Source: Hyparrhenia diplandra
Taxonomy: Eukaryota; Streptophyta; Magnoliopsida; Poales; Poaceae
DNA: 64,000 bases
Assembly: GCA_015847255.1 (NCBI GenBank)
Contig: JADLZK010007791.1
Location: forward strand, 62,001-126,000
Reading direction: 5' to 3'
Below, piece by piece: positions 46,640 to 58,499 of the stretch (the first letter of the stretch is position 1; every line of letters begins with the position of its first letter). The notes beneath the pieces were generated by a model. It saw only the letters and a program-made list of their open reading frames with translations, was not told the DNA's origin and ran no database searches. Position numbers and translations under genes: made by a program.

Positions 46640-47304
46640 ATTTGGTCTCCCATTATATGCTACAGATTAAACTAGATCTTTAAATCATCGCATTCGAAAG
46701 ATCTACACTTATAGATGTGAAAACCGACCACCCGCCGGTCAACTCACGGAGAAATGAGAAACACGGTCACTAAACCTTGAGCACATTGAAAATTTCAGGC
46801 ACGCCACCAAGAATTGCTTGGAGAATATGAGAGGTGGAGGATTCAGACAACTTTACAACGGCCAAAAGAGATGACCAGGAAGAAATGGGATGAAGGGGAG
46901 GGATCAAAACTGACCGGGAGGCTTATCAGTTTGACCATGGGAACTTTGATCCGCTCGCTAGAGATGCCAAACTTGGTACCTGCGCCACCTCGTTTGGCAG
47001 CCCAGTATGTGACATTTGTGCAAATAGTCCACCATCAGGCGCTCCCTCTATGGGTTGTTCAGTGCGGCCACCCAGGAGACAGCTCGAGCTACCACGCTGA
47101 TATCACCATCAGAAATTCTCTGAGACCTCCCATGCCTAGCTAGCCTATAGGTCTGAACTCGACCCTGTAAAATATGCACGGATCGGAGCAATTTTTGCAT
47201 GCTTCGTTTGCTTGGCTCCTAGAATAAATATATCTTTCATTCCTTTAGGCAAGCTACATACGGTTGATTGTTCTATTGTGCATTTCTTGAGCTCCCTATT
47301 TATA
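46640..47304 (-). ncRNA. Minus-strand PHAS-like unit M5
   Basis: TATAAATAG on the minus strand (plus 47296-47304) precedes the site at plus 47117-47138 (core TAGGCATGGGAGGTCTCAGA, about 16 of 22) by 158 bp. The cleavage fragment would start at 47126. The flanks share CAGAAATTCTCTGAGACCTC and CTTGAGCTCCC with M2, M4 and M6. The body holds only short frames. The 3' limit is arbitrary. Confidence 0.52.
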
Positions 47305-47309
47305 GATGT

Positions 47310-48399
47310 GTATTGCCTAGCATGTATTTGTAGTCTCCCACATGGGGTCACAGGACCACGGCAGTTCCACATCTTGTAGGATAACATGCAATGAGTAAAT
47401 AAGGCTTACAACACCACCTAGGTACTAAGTACGGAGTAGTAGTAAAGTAATCACTACACAACAAGTAATAAAGCTATGAATTTTACTGAATGTTTGGGAT
47501 AGTAAAACAGGATATATATATCCAACTTCAGAAGATGATAACTGGAGTTATGCTCAACCAACAAATACGTTCTTTACAAATCTATCTGGAAAGCTTATCA
47601 AATTTAATATATCTGTTCGTAAGAACACAACCTTCATTTCGGCCTAGAAGAGTTTTGTATAGTGCGTTAGATCTAAACTGCTCTGAATTTTCAATAGACT
47701 TATGCAGCTTGCAGACTTCAAAATTTCATAATTCCTTAACTGCTTCGACTAAATTCCTGAAGTTAGAATTCATGGAAAGATCTCTGAGTCCTCTATAACT
47801 TCCTTGTGTAGTTAAAAAAAAAAAAGCAATTCGACCTCTAAGATATCCCAAACTGTCATACACCAAAAACTGTTGTATTTGATAACCGTTGAAAAATAAA
47901 AATGGATTCGATGTCTTCCATCGATAGTTGATACATAATCCTTTTGTGCCACAATCCACCACACCAAATGCATCTTGCATCAAGTGCTACGGTAAATGAT
48001 CAAATCTCACCTAGGGATCCCTTAAACAACACTGAGTCTTAGTTGGGGGAAAACACCAATCTAGCACCTCTTCCCGATGCTCTTGTCACTGTCGATCCAT
48101 TTTGTAATCTACTCTCAGGTTTCTTGCACCTTTGGAGAGGGAGATTAGAGGAAACAAGGTGCTGCCACGGTGGAAGGGAACAAGAGGTTGAGACCAAAAT
48201 GAATAGAAGAGAAGATCCCTCACCAGTTTTGCTGGCGAAAAAACCAAGTTGTTATTTTACTTAATTTGTTATTCTGAATTTATTATTTGTTAATTGTATT
48301 GGGTATGAACCTTTGATTTAATCTAATCCATCGCATCATTATATAATCAAACAATATATTTTTGTACTATAACAAATTAAATTGCTCTTTTTATCAGAC
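47310..48399. other. Upstream flank of M5, then unrecognised AT-rich sequence
   Basis: The first 150 bases repeat the flank of the other minus units (ACTAAGTACGGAGTAGTAG, ATCACTACACAAC). From 47480 homology to the other units ends. Short frames occur on both strands, with nothing recognised. Confidence 0.4.
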
Positions 48400-48602
48400 A
48401 TGCACAAGTAGAAGCAGAGTTCTTCATTTCTTTTCCCTAGTCCGAAGTCCGGACGTATAATTCTCCCCTTCGTTATTTCGTATAACTACCTGTCATTGCA
48501 CTGTACATATGAATGTTCACATAGTCCAGAGAGTTGAACTACATTATAAATTAGTGAGGTATAGCAGCTAGCTACTAGATGGCAGGAGACACATGCTGTA
48601 AT
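48400..48602 (+). pseudogene. Truncated PHAS promoter flank
   Basis: GTAGAAGCAGAGTTCTTC, ACTACCTGTCATTGCACTGT, ATGAATGTTCACATAGTCCA and GATGGCAGGAGACACATGCT match the upstream promoter of class A/B units (for example 52630-52740). Homology stops before the TATA box and no target site follows. Confidence 0.5.
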
Positions 48603-50279
48603 GCAGGGAGGCAAATCACCCAAACTTCTGTGCTGCCTCCATGAAATGCAACAAATATATTAATTAAGTGAGGTTTCTTTCAGGTCCCAAAACAGTTTGT
48701 TGCAAACTTGCCAGAGACAAACAGGATTGGTGCTCCATGCAGCGGTTGGTTAAGACATAAAGCCTAAGGCATCAGGTGCAATAATTGTGTAAATCATTTC
48801 TGAGTCAACACGACAGATTGTAAACATCATATTATTCCTATTGAACCACATCAGATCACCCAACTGAGCGCCACAGCTTCTAACAAAATTTGGTTCTGGA
48901 GGTTTTGATCTAAACCATGAAGTCGTGAACCAAACACATTAGCAAAAGCTAGTAGGAGGTTGAATTCAAAAGTGATATGCAGTATTGTGAACAAAACATA
49001 CAAAGCGACAATTGAATAATGTGTCGATCTGTTTTAGTCCATACCTGCTAATAAACTTTCCTCTGCTCTCCTTTTTCCAAATAATTTCTCTACTAAGTTT
49101 TAAAGACACTCGTAAACATGTTTGACGTTGCTAGATTAGAGTAGATTATTAAATAATCACATCATGCATTTATGTTCCTATAGAAGGCAAACTCTGCATC
49201 GTTTGTGGATGCATGTTGCTATAATAATATATCTTAGGATCAAACTCTACATCGTGGCTAGACACATTCCTATAGTAAGATTCTTATTTGTTTTATATAT
49301 TGGACTCCACTATTTGCGTAAAAGTTATTGTAAATAGTCCGTCGTGCTCCACGTGGAGCATTCAATCTTGGAGTTTAGTCACGGTGGAGTCAACCGGCGA
49401 TGGAGTCTGCTGGGGGAGGTGGGGAGCAAGTGTGGCTGCTGCGGTTCTTTTGCCTTGAGGTATGAGTGAACTTCTGCGGCAGCATGGAGGTTACAAGAGG
49501 AACCTCCTTTAGCAACACATATATGCGTTGCTAGTCATGCTAGATGTCCATATAAGCACAGTAATGGTCTTTACCAATGCACAAATATGTGTTGCCATAG
49601 GTGGCGTTGCAAGGGTCAATTGTAATATATATTTAAGCGTTGGTAACATGAAGAAATAATCCTTGCTAATGTAATATATATTTATGCATTGGTAACATGA
49701 AGAAATAAGTGTTGCTAACTTGCAATGGATGCAACAAACGCTCATATGTGTTGGTACATCCAACAGAAATCCAAATAATTTGGTATTTGCCATTTTACAC
49801 ATCCATGTTGTGTAATACAACAAACGCTGATATTTTAGAAGCTTGAAGCATGATAATATAATTATATTAAAAAAGAATTTCAATTACAGCGATAGGTCAA
49901 CATGTTCAAAATATGACACAATAAATCTAACATTTATGTCTCATTTATCTTCTGCATTTGTCGATCCTCCAAATGGAACTAAAGTTTCTTCTCAAATGTA
50001 TCCTATCTAAATCCATCTCCAAACTACAGTGTAGCCATCTTCAGAACCCAAAATGAACATCTAGAATCAATATCTCTACTTTGTAGTGTGATTGTTTATT
50101 TGTCAAATTTTCATTTGCCCGTTCATCCTACATAAAAGCACAGAGCTTCGATTTGGTCAAACTTATCATCCTGGTGCTTTAATTGGGATTCCATCGAGTC
50201 AATTGAACAGCATGTCAAAAAGAAATCTTTGGAACATTGATGCGATGGTGGAAACATGAATTTCAGTCCAACGTGTCCT
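48603..50279. other. Mixed intergenic sequence with local repeats
   Basis: 49140-49290 is paralogous to 22640-22790 (GTGGATGCATGTTGC, GTGGCTAGACACATTCCT). 49623-49720 holds about two tandem 49-bp units (TTGGTAACATGAAGAAATAA in each), within a region rich in GTGTTGC and its complement that may be subterminal repeats of a DNA transposon. No coding remnant is recognised. Confidence 0.45.
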
Positions 50280-50299
50280 GGTATGGCCACCATATAAAT

Positions 50300-51180
50300 A
50301 AACCAGAAAAATGAAGAAATAAAGGTAAATAACATATTATGTTCAATATGGGGAAAACATTTGGACTGCAGATGACAAGAGAAAACAATAGAGAAGATGG
50401 ATGAACGTATAGAAATTATGACACCACAGATAGATCGAGAAGGGTGGTTCTCTACAGATAGATCGAGACCTCGACACAAGGGGAGGTGTGTGCGTGTTGC
50501 AAACCTTGCACTAGCAGAGGGCGCAACATAATGGAATAGGTCCCATGGAAAAATTAAGACAGCCACCTGCTTCCTGCACATCCGACCACAGAACTGCATA
50601 GCCTATACACACTGCTACATGAGATCGATCCCAATCCCAATAAATTGGTAGACTGGAGTTTGCTAGAGAGACATGAAGAAACGTCCATAGAGAAGGGGGC
50701 TGGGGAGGTACCGTCCACAGAGAAGGCGGCAAGAAGCGAATGATGCTCGCCGTGTCCCATCTAGGAGCCAGCAAGAAGTTAGAAGTTGCTCAGTATATTT
50801 TTATTTCATGTCTAAGGGAGGCTAACGGTATTCATCGTCGCGCGACCTGTCGACCATCGTCTAGTGGCCGCCCACTATTTGGTACATGGGTATCATGCAC
50901 ACGCCTGTGCGAATAGCCCACCACCAGATGCCCGCATTCATCGCCGCCACCCAGGAGTCACCTTGAGCCACCACACCAATTTCACCACCAGAAATTTTCT
51001 GAGACCTCCCATGCCTAGCCTAGCTAGGTGTGAGCATGACGCTGAAAAATATGCACGGATCGAGCTATTGCATGCTTCTTTTTTGCTTTGCTCTTAGACT
51101 GGATATATCTTCCTTCCTACATGCAAGCTACACACGCCTCATTCTTATATAGGGCATTTCTTGAGCTTCCTACTTATAGA
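50300..51180 (-). ncRNA. Minus-strand PHAS-like unit M6
   Basis: TCTATAAGT on the minus strand (plus 51172-51180) precedes the site at plus 50996-51017 (core TAGGCATGGGAGGTCTCAGA) by about 155 bp. It is about 17 of 22 to the expected miR2118 target, the best of the minus class. The cleavage fragment would start at 51005 and run left through the D2 copy of the segmental duplication, uninterrupted here but split by Copia-1 in the D1 copy. The frame at 50511-50774 (minus) has a diverged D1 partner but is not recognised. Confidence 0.55.
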
Positions 51181-51711
51181 TGTGTGTTGCCCATAGCATG
51201 TCATGTATTTGTAGTCTGCCGGATAGGGTCACTGGACCGTGGTAGTTCAATTTCTTCAAGGAGGTTAAATGCAATGACTAAATAATGTACAACATCACCT
51301 CGCTACTAAGTACGGAGTAGCAAAGTAATCACTACAACATGCAAATTAATGCCCTCATGCCAAATCCAGAATGATGTCGAAATACGTAGTATATATTCAT
51401 CATCAGGACACGCTCTTAATTACCTCATTCCAACCAATTTTTCATACTGGTTTTGAAACCTAGTGGGACACTATAACCTCATCCCTACCACTAATATGCC
51501 CTTTTTCCGCTTGGGTCAGTTAGAGCACCATGTCAATTGTGTGGGTAGGTGTGGCACTAAGGGCAAGTACATTGGTTTTGTTGTGGTACCTCATAATCTT
51601 GAGAAAGAATTCATATACAAACTTCTACACTAATAGATTGTTTTCTAGGTGACTTTATATTATGCATATGCCAAATGAATCTATTGATAATTTATAAATC
51701 TCAATTTTGTA

Positions 51712-51951
51712 CTCCCTCCGATGAAATTATAGTTCGTTTGACTTTTTTGACCCTAAGTTTGACCACTCATCCTATTCAAAAAATTTGCAATCTAAACTAG
51801 TAAAATTTAAGTCATTCTTGAAGACCATTTGTTAATAAAGCAATCCACAACAAAAAAGAAGTGATATTTTACACAAAAATTCTGAATAAGACGAGTGGTC
51901 AAAGTTTGGGGTGGAAAAAGTCAAACAAACTACAATTTGAAACAGATTTAG
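51712..51951. mobile_element. Stowaway-type MITE
   Basis: The left end is CTCCCTCCGATGAAATTATA and the right end, on the minus strand, CTAAATCTGTTTCAAATTGT; both continue into AGTT(C/T)GTTTGACTTTTT. The target duplication is TA (51710-51711, 51952-51953). The D1 paralogue near 21360 reads CAATTTTGTAGCTTATTATG with a single TA, an empty site. The 240-bp element has no coding capacity; its right outer end has diverged from the CTCCCTCC consensus. Confidence 0.9.
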
Positions 51952-52139
51952 TAGCTTATTATGTCACCTATATGAACATCATTTCGTTAATAAAATATGC
52001 TATTTGCAGACACGATCTCACAGGTAGGCTAGGACTGCTAAGGTGATTAAACCCACCCCCAAACCACCTTGAGCATAGCTAAATTGGAGCTGATATCATC
52101 CAGCCCCATTATTGCTTCGTTAAACCCATTGGGATCTCC

Positions 52140-52660
52140 ATCACAGGTTCAATTATTATGCAATTATTATCACTCGATGCAACCATAGGAATAAAATACA
52201 AATGGGCAAAACCCAAATTGCGCCCCTGCACCAGTCGTCTCCACAACACAGGCAACGAAGTTGTATCTGGAACTTTTCGTATTGATATGCATAGAGTCGT
52301 CTAGTCATTTGATTCGGCTTTGTTTCAGTTCCACACATGTCATTTGAAGAGAACTTTTCTAGGCCACCAAAGAACCGAGCCAAGAGGACACCCGCATTCT
52401 ACTTTCTGAATTCTCAATACCCAAATACCCAACACTCGGACACTCGATCCCGGCCCTTTTATGTAACACGCCAATCTCATCATCAAAAATTCTGGCTCCA
52501 TGCCTAGCCTAGGTGTAAGGGTGAGTCACAGTGCCGTTGCTAACTTGCACGTATGTGGGAGCTTCTATTGATGTTTCGTTCTCTCATCGAAAAATCAATC
52601 CCCCTTTATGCAATCTGCACACGACTTATTATAACCACCTGTCATTGCACTGCTTATATG
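52140..52660 (-). ncRNA. Minus-strand PHAS-like unit M7, degenerate site
   Basis: CATATAAGC on the minus strand (plus 52652-52660) and the site area at about plus 52488-52506 correspond to M3. The site has lost several bases (plus TTCTGGCTCCATGCCTA, where M3 has a full site), so miR2118 pairing is doubtful. It is divergent to S11, whose TATA is at 52790. Confidence 0.38.
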
Positions 52661-52789
52661 AATGTATCCATGGTCCAAAAGACTACAATTACTTAACAAT
52701 AATGTTGTATGGTAGCAGCCATCTGGTACAGGAAACACGTGCTGGTCAGTCGTAATTGTGTCCTACCCCTTCATCAAAGGCAGCTTGCA

Positions 52790-53900
52790 TATATAAATCA
52801 GGTTGGGGCAGGTTGTTCAGCCAAACTGGACATGGGGTGCGCCAGCGAGTTAGAACTAGAAGCATCTCTAGCCTTCATTACTCTAGAGGAAATTCCAATC
52901 AGTACGGTGCACTGTAGTCTAGGAATTGGAGGCACTGAGATTTTAAGCTATGGTCATATATAGGAAGGAGTATAGTACTAACACGAATTCGTCATCCATG
53001 GTTCGTAACTGATGATTTCGCGAGCTGTAACCAGGCATCAGCTAGCTGCTTTACCTAGCAGGTAGCACTATCACGATCTCCAGAGAAGACACACACGGAA
53101 AGCCTAGGGATTTTCGGCTGCTTGTATTCTCTGTTGCTTAGGGCTGCTACCTGTTCTACAGTGCCACGTATAACGGGTAAACAGCCAAAGCAGCCTGAAC
53201 CTCTGAATGCCTGAGTGCGAATAACTGATTATGTTGTTCCATCTCAACAGGGAGCCTTCCGAGGAGGCGTCGTGCCTCTCTCCATCCTCGACCCAGAAAC
53301 ACCGCACCCGCCCACATGGTCCTACGGTGGAAGTCATCCTCGGCACACTGAGGTTGAGCAGTGTATTCATTGTGATAGCCGACGTTTTGGTGCGGGGATC
53401 AGGTGTTCGGCCGGTGGCAGTGCCACCACAGTTCTTCCCGGCAGATAGGTACATATCCTCCCCCCACCACTGCCGAAATGCATTTATTCGCCTCTTTGTC
53501 CTTGGGGCCATTGAGTGTCTCGTGAAGTCCTGATTTGCTGCCCTAGACGGGCCGAACAGGAAGGAGACCCCGGCGGACGTGGGAGCTGTGCTCATGTTTC
53601 CTATGTAGAGGAGAGCCGACGACCTCTGGTTCCAGACCTGCTGTCACTGGGAGATCTGTGGGAGCTGCGCCGCGACATGTTTCGGCTTCCTTGTCAAGCA
53701 ATACAAGAAAGACCAAGCTAGCTACTTCTCAATCAGACTTGACATCCATTGTGATAGTGCCTAGCTCAACTTTCCATTTTGTCCATTGTACATCTTGACA
53801 TGGTGTTCTAGTCGCTAGAACAAAGCCACCAACTCATACAATTTATTACTCTGTTGAGTTTTGACTGTGCAGTCAAGATCAGTCACCTGCCCCGGTATAG
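52790..53900 (+). ncRNA. PHAS-like unit S11, plus strand
   Basis: TATATAAAT is at 52790-52798 and the site at 52920-52941 (core GGAATTGGAGGCACTGAGAT, about 17 of 22), spacing 130 bp. The cleavage fragment would start at 52932. The promoter and leader are close to S6; the body matches that of S9. Minus-strand frame 53104-53595 and plus frames in the body differ from their S9 counterparts by shifts, so I see no protein constraint. Confidence 0.6.
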
Positions 53901-54533
53901 ATTTTGTGCAGCTCGAATGGAGGGAATGAAAAATGGTATTGTGTTCCTAAGGGACGATGAAGCTATAAACGCAATTGATCAAAAAAACATGGTCTTTCAA
54001 AATGAAAAAAAAAAATGTTATCAGAATTTCTGTAATAGGAAAAGGTAAAAAATTAAGTGCATGTGTCGAACATGATTTATATGAATGGATGTTCCTTAGG
54101 GCGATGAAACTACAAACGCAATTGATCAAAACTTTTGTTAATTTGTTGTATATTAATTGCATTAGGTATTGATTCTTTGCTTTAATCAAATTAGTTACAT
54201 CATTATAACATCGTAATGTATATGATTTTTTTCATCTTTTTTACATGATTGGCTCTTCGTAGACACATTCTTTCACAGGTTCCTTTTAACAATGTATTAA
54301 TATAATAGCAATTTAAATTTCTTCTTTCTTGTTAGACAGGCATCCGTTACTAGAGAAGGAAGCAGAGTTTCTTTTTAAATATAAATGCTCCCATTGTCAT
54401 TGCCCTGTTGATATAGATGAACTCATTGCCCATAGAGTACAACTACATAACCATAAAGTCATATATGGGGTAGCAGGCATGTGTTTACTGTACACTAGTA
54501 ATTGTGCCCTGCAAATTAAAGGCAGCATATGCA

Positions 54534-55150
54534 TATATAAATCAGGAGGCTATGTTCTGCTGCCAGACTTACAGGATGCGGGGTGCGGCAGCGAGCTAGA
54601 ACTAGAAGTGTGTCTCTGTCTCCACTATATTGGAAATTTAAAGTGGGTCGGTGCAGTGTAGTGTAGGAACTGGAGGTATTGAGATTATAAGCTATATATG
54701 CTGTAAGCCTCGGGGATGCATGGTGCATACACCAATTCATCATGTATCTGAATGCTTAGATTATCAACCCACTTCTTTACCTAGCATGTAGCAGAGAAGA
54801 GCGCTGTCATGACAAATCGGCACCGCAGAGAGTTGAAGCAAATAGAGGACGTTGAGGAGATGATTATTTCAGCGCACTTAGCCCGAGGTGTGGCCTTTCT
54901 GTTGACTATTGAACAAGGAACTCCTCTGTAACCAACTTGTCTTCCTCGTGTAACTCCTAGAGTCTTAGTTCTGAATATGTTTCCTGAGAGTGATGAACAT
55001 CCAAGACCATAAGAAGCACCATTGTGACATTTTTTTTTATTTTGATGAGAAACAGGTCGGAAGCATTGTTCGCTACTGGATTTTTCCATAGCTGAAATTT
55101 AAAAGTTCACAAATTCAAGAAACAAAAACAACTAGAAACAAACAAAATGA
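54534..55150 (+). ncRNA. PHAS-like unit S12, plus strand
   Basis: TATATAAAT is at 54534-54542 and the site at 54664-54685 (core GGAACTGGAGGTATTGAGAT, about 16 of 22), spacing 130 bp. The cleavage fragment would start at 54676. It is class A, paralogous to S10 and S15 in promoter, leader and body (AGAAGAGCGCTGTCATGACA, AACTTGTCTTCCTCGTGTAA). Confidence 0.58.
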
Positions 55151-57080
55151 ACAGAATCTACTATCTACTATGCCTAAATAGGAGGAACCCACTGCCGACT
55201 TATCAGCGATTTCGTGAAGCCACGTCATCAAGAGGTTCCCACAACACACTAACATTCAAGTCACTCAGTTGCTGCCAAAGAATTTAATTTTCCACCATGG
55301 GCGTTCACCACTCACGAAACTGATACACACCGAAGCGGATAGTTGTTTTCGACTGTCAGTCTCCTATTTGCATCGCTTCCTTACCCACGAGTTTCCATCC
55401 CTTTAAACTTGAACAATCACTACTGGAGCAGGGGTGGCTGCGGCAACAAATGGAGCATCGTCGTCTCGACCACGACCAGGAGTAGCGGCAGCAACAGGTG
55501 AAGCATTGACGTTGGAAGAACACATGGAGGCGCCGGCTGCAAGAGATCTGTGTCACCTGTTGTCCATCGATGCATGGTGCACTGCCCCTCCATGTGCCCG
55601 CTCCATCATCCGCCATGGAGCTCGCAGGCAGAAGATCCGCGCATGCGCTCCTTCCCGCTGTCTTGATTTTTTGTAGATTATTAGGAGATGAACCTTGGAA
55701 TGCAATCGCGGGCCTCATGCTGCTGTATTAACAAATACATTAAACTGCTCTGTTTACATTAAACAGCACATACATCAGTTACAAAATAAAGAAGGAAGCA
55801 GAGTTCTTTATTATGTATATAATGCTCCTGGCCCTTTTGTTTAACCAATTTCTGTGGCCTTTGGACATGCACGGCTGCTATATATATAGGATGAGGCCAC
55901 ACGGTGACCATAATAATGAGCCTTGTGGAGTAGCTTCCACTGGCCAATTGCTCTGTTTTTCCTGTGTCTGGCATTGCCTCATTTTTCTAGACATGGGTGG
56001 TGCCGGGAATTTAACCATCTTCTCTCCACGTCCTCGATGCGAGTCTAGAACAGCACGCAAGAAACAATCCCAGTCACTGTTTTAGTAGAGATGAGAGGTG
56101 TTCTCTGTTTGAAAATGTTTGTCGGATGACTCCTTCGCGACGTGGACGCTGCTGAATAGCTACCAGCTCTCGTCATGCACGCACCTCAGGACATTGCCAA
56201 TACTGATCTAGAGAGCACGATCTTCTGGCATTTGTAGTTGTTGCAATCACTAGATCGCTGCTAAATGGCTACCAGCTCTCGACATGTTCGTTCCGCATTC
56301 TCTTACAGGCACCTTCAAGGTTGCAAGGTTTGACGTGGAGACAGTCTACCAACATCAAAAGTCACTACTTGCGAATTTTCATTGGCAATCGTCTCAACAT
56401 GGAGTTCCAGTAGAATGACCGTGTTAGCAACAGAAATTAAATAAGAAAACATAAGGGATACAGTGGAGGGATGAGTAGCAAGGAAGGATTATGCTTGTAT
56501 TATATAAACTTTTAAATATAACTTCTTGATTTTTTTCACCGTGACCTTAATTTTAACGTCTTTTTTCAGTCACGGAAACCACACGACTATTTGAAAAAAA
56601 AAATTGAATGATAAATTTGCACATCGTAGTTACAATTTACATGGACTATTTAATATATATTTATTTTTCATTCTAATTTATTTGGAGATCAAAATATATT
56701 ATTCAAGATTTTTCTATACAATTTATTTTTATAGGGACTGTTTTTTTTGGGTATTTTCTTTCTAAACTCTTGCTGAAATAATATGTTTTTTTATTGATGT
56801 CAGAATCTCCATGACACTTAAATGGCTCTCCTTTTATATAAATGTGGTTGTCTCATTTTGTTGAAAATTGTGTATTAATATAACAGATTAAATGGCTCTC
56901 CTTTTATATAAACCACCTGTACGCAAATTGTGCAGAAGGCACCTGCTTGGACTCTCACACTGCCGGTGCCGTAGTGCCACATGGGCCTATATATAGTGCT
57001 GCTTTCTCTCACAGTGGCACTCGACACGCCATACAATTCATGAGTGTGGAACTCCATTCACGGCACCATGGAACTACAAT
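55151..57080. repeat. Segmental duplication block after S12 and AT-rich tail
   Basis: 55151-56210 matches 43151-44220. 56211-57080 is AT-rich with an internal direct repeat (TTAAATGGCTCTCCTTTTAT at 56817 and 56888) and no recognised gene. It ends in the upstream flank of the unit at 57136. Confidence 0.6.
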
Positions 57081-57135
57081 TACAAAATGATAAAGTTGTG
57101 AGGTACTTTATAGCTGCCAGAAGGCAGCGAATGCG

Positions 57136-57420
57136 TATACAAATTAGAGGGGGGCAGGTTGGGCAGGTTTTTAGCCAAACATGATGTGGGGTGCAGAAGC
57201 AAGCTAGAACTACTAGAAGTGTATGCAGTCTTCACTGTAGAGCAAATTCCAATGGGTACGGTGCAGTGTAGTCTAGGCATAGGAGGGACTGGGATTTTAA
57301 GCTGTTGCATGACGCTGGAGTACAGTACATAGGGCAATACATACTCCACGCACTCCTTCACTCCCACTATGCCACATGACATGCCACAGGGATGCATAAG
57401 TGAAACTCAATTTATGGCAC
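57136..57420 (+). ncRNA. PHAS-like unit S13, plus strand
   Basis: A weakened TATA (TATACAAAT) is at 57136-57144. The class A/B leader follows, and the site is at 57274-57295 (core GGCATAGGAGGGACTGGGAT, about 16 of 22). The cleavage fragment would start at 57286. A GGGACT in place of GGCATT affects the centre of the pairing, so function is less sure. The body is short before the next unit begins near 57480. Confidence 0.42.
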
Positions 57421-57479
57421 CAAGGAACTGAACTGAGCTTTCCAATTGCACCGTGCTAGCAATTATGTTCCTGTCATGC

Positions 57480-57990
57480 GTGATGCATCGGTTACTAGAG
57501 AAGGAAGCGGAGTCCTGTTTTTTATATGAATGTATCCATAGTCCATAGACTACAATTACGTAACAATAAAGTTTTAAGATAGCAGCCATCTCATAACAGG
57601 AAACACCTGCTTGTCATGTGTTCACTGTGGACTCATAATTAGGAGGGGGCAGTTCAGCCAAACAGGACGTAGGGTGCAGCAGCAAGCTGGAACTAGAAGC
57701 GTCTCTAGTCTTGACTACACTAGAGGAAATTCCAATCGATGCAGTGTAGTCTAGAAAAATTAGGGATTGAGTTTTTAAGCTATTGTCCAATGGAGGAGTA
57801 AAGTACAAATGTGAATTCATCATGCATGGATGGTTCGTAACTAATGATTTCAGCAGAAGAAGGGCACTATCACGAGTTGTTACCAGCCATTGGTTGGCTG
57901 CATAATACCTAGCAGGTAGCACAGAAGACAGATACGGAAATCCCAGCAGCTCTGCTGCTTGTATTCTCTGCTTTCAGGCATGTCGAGGGC
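57480..57990 (+). pseudogene. Dead PHAS-like unit S14
   Basis: The promoter flank (GTTACTAGAGAAGGAAGCGG, CATAGTCCATAGACTACAAT) and leader (AGTTCAGCCAAACAGGACGT, AAGCTGGAACTAGAAGCGTC) are present. The TATA segment is deleted (CTCATAATTAGGAGGGGG), and the site at 57752-57773 (core GAAAAATTAGGGATTGAGTT) keeps only about 12 of 22 positions. Both key elements are lost together. Confidence 0.6.
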
Positions 57991-57995
57991 ATGAA

Positions 57996-58446
57996 CACTA
58001 CTACAGAAATTAACTTCCCTGGTGTTTTTTTTTTAAATTTCCGTGGCGGTTTCTGTAATCACCACGGAGCAAACGCTATTTACTGGAATGATATTCTAAC
58101 ATAGGTCCCATGGTTCAGCATGCTGTTATCCGATGTCTGCTCGCTCCCACGCCTGTCTCCCTTTCATGGAAAGAAACATGCCTCCTATGCCTGTCTCGTT
58201 GCAAGGCAACAAAACTAACTCTTGTGAGTTTGGCCGTGCCGCCACCGAGCCCACCCTATGCCTGCCACCGCGCTCATTATATAGTACGGGCATGCTATCG
58301 CTAAAAATATTCACCGCAATAGACTGTCTGACGCTAAAGAATTTTAGCGTCATGACTTACAGTGCCAGCTGATAACTGACGCTAATAAATGTTTTTAGCA
58401 TCAGACTACATGCCGCTGCCAGATCATTTGGTGTTGTGGGGTAGTG
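57996..58446. mobile_element. Possible CACTA-type insertion
   Basis: CACTACTACAGAAATTAACT at 57996 looks like a CACTA left end, followed by CCGTGGCGG and CACCACGG subterminal motifs, then TTTAGCGTCA-type inverted repeats at 58330-58410. A right end GTAGTG at 58441-58446 is possible, but flanking bases (GAA, CGC) do not match, so the boundary is unsure. Confidence 0.4.
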
Positions 58447-58499
58447 CGCCTGCAGCAAGTCGTGCCACCACCATGCAGAGCTAGAGAATCTTGTGTAGT

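Larger units (their letters stand above)
50300..52960. repeat. Segmental duplication copy D2
   Basis: It is colinear with 6180-6779, 18046-18676, 20302-20549 and 21199-22500 after removing Copia-1, the MULE and the solo LTR. Both copies hold two minus units and a final divergent plus unit (M2, M3, S6 and M6, M7, S11). D2 has a Stowaway insertion that D1 lacks. The pair gives reciprocal empty sites for four insertions. Confidence 0.8.

Noticed and set aside
57996..58446. A complete CACTA element
   Set aside because: The left end is convincing, but flanking bases at the candidate right end do not match, so only a possible insertion is listed.
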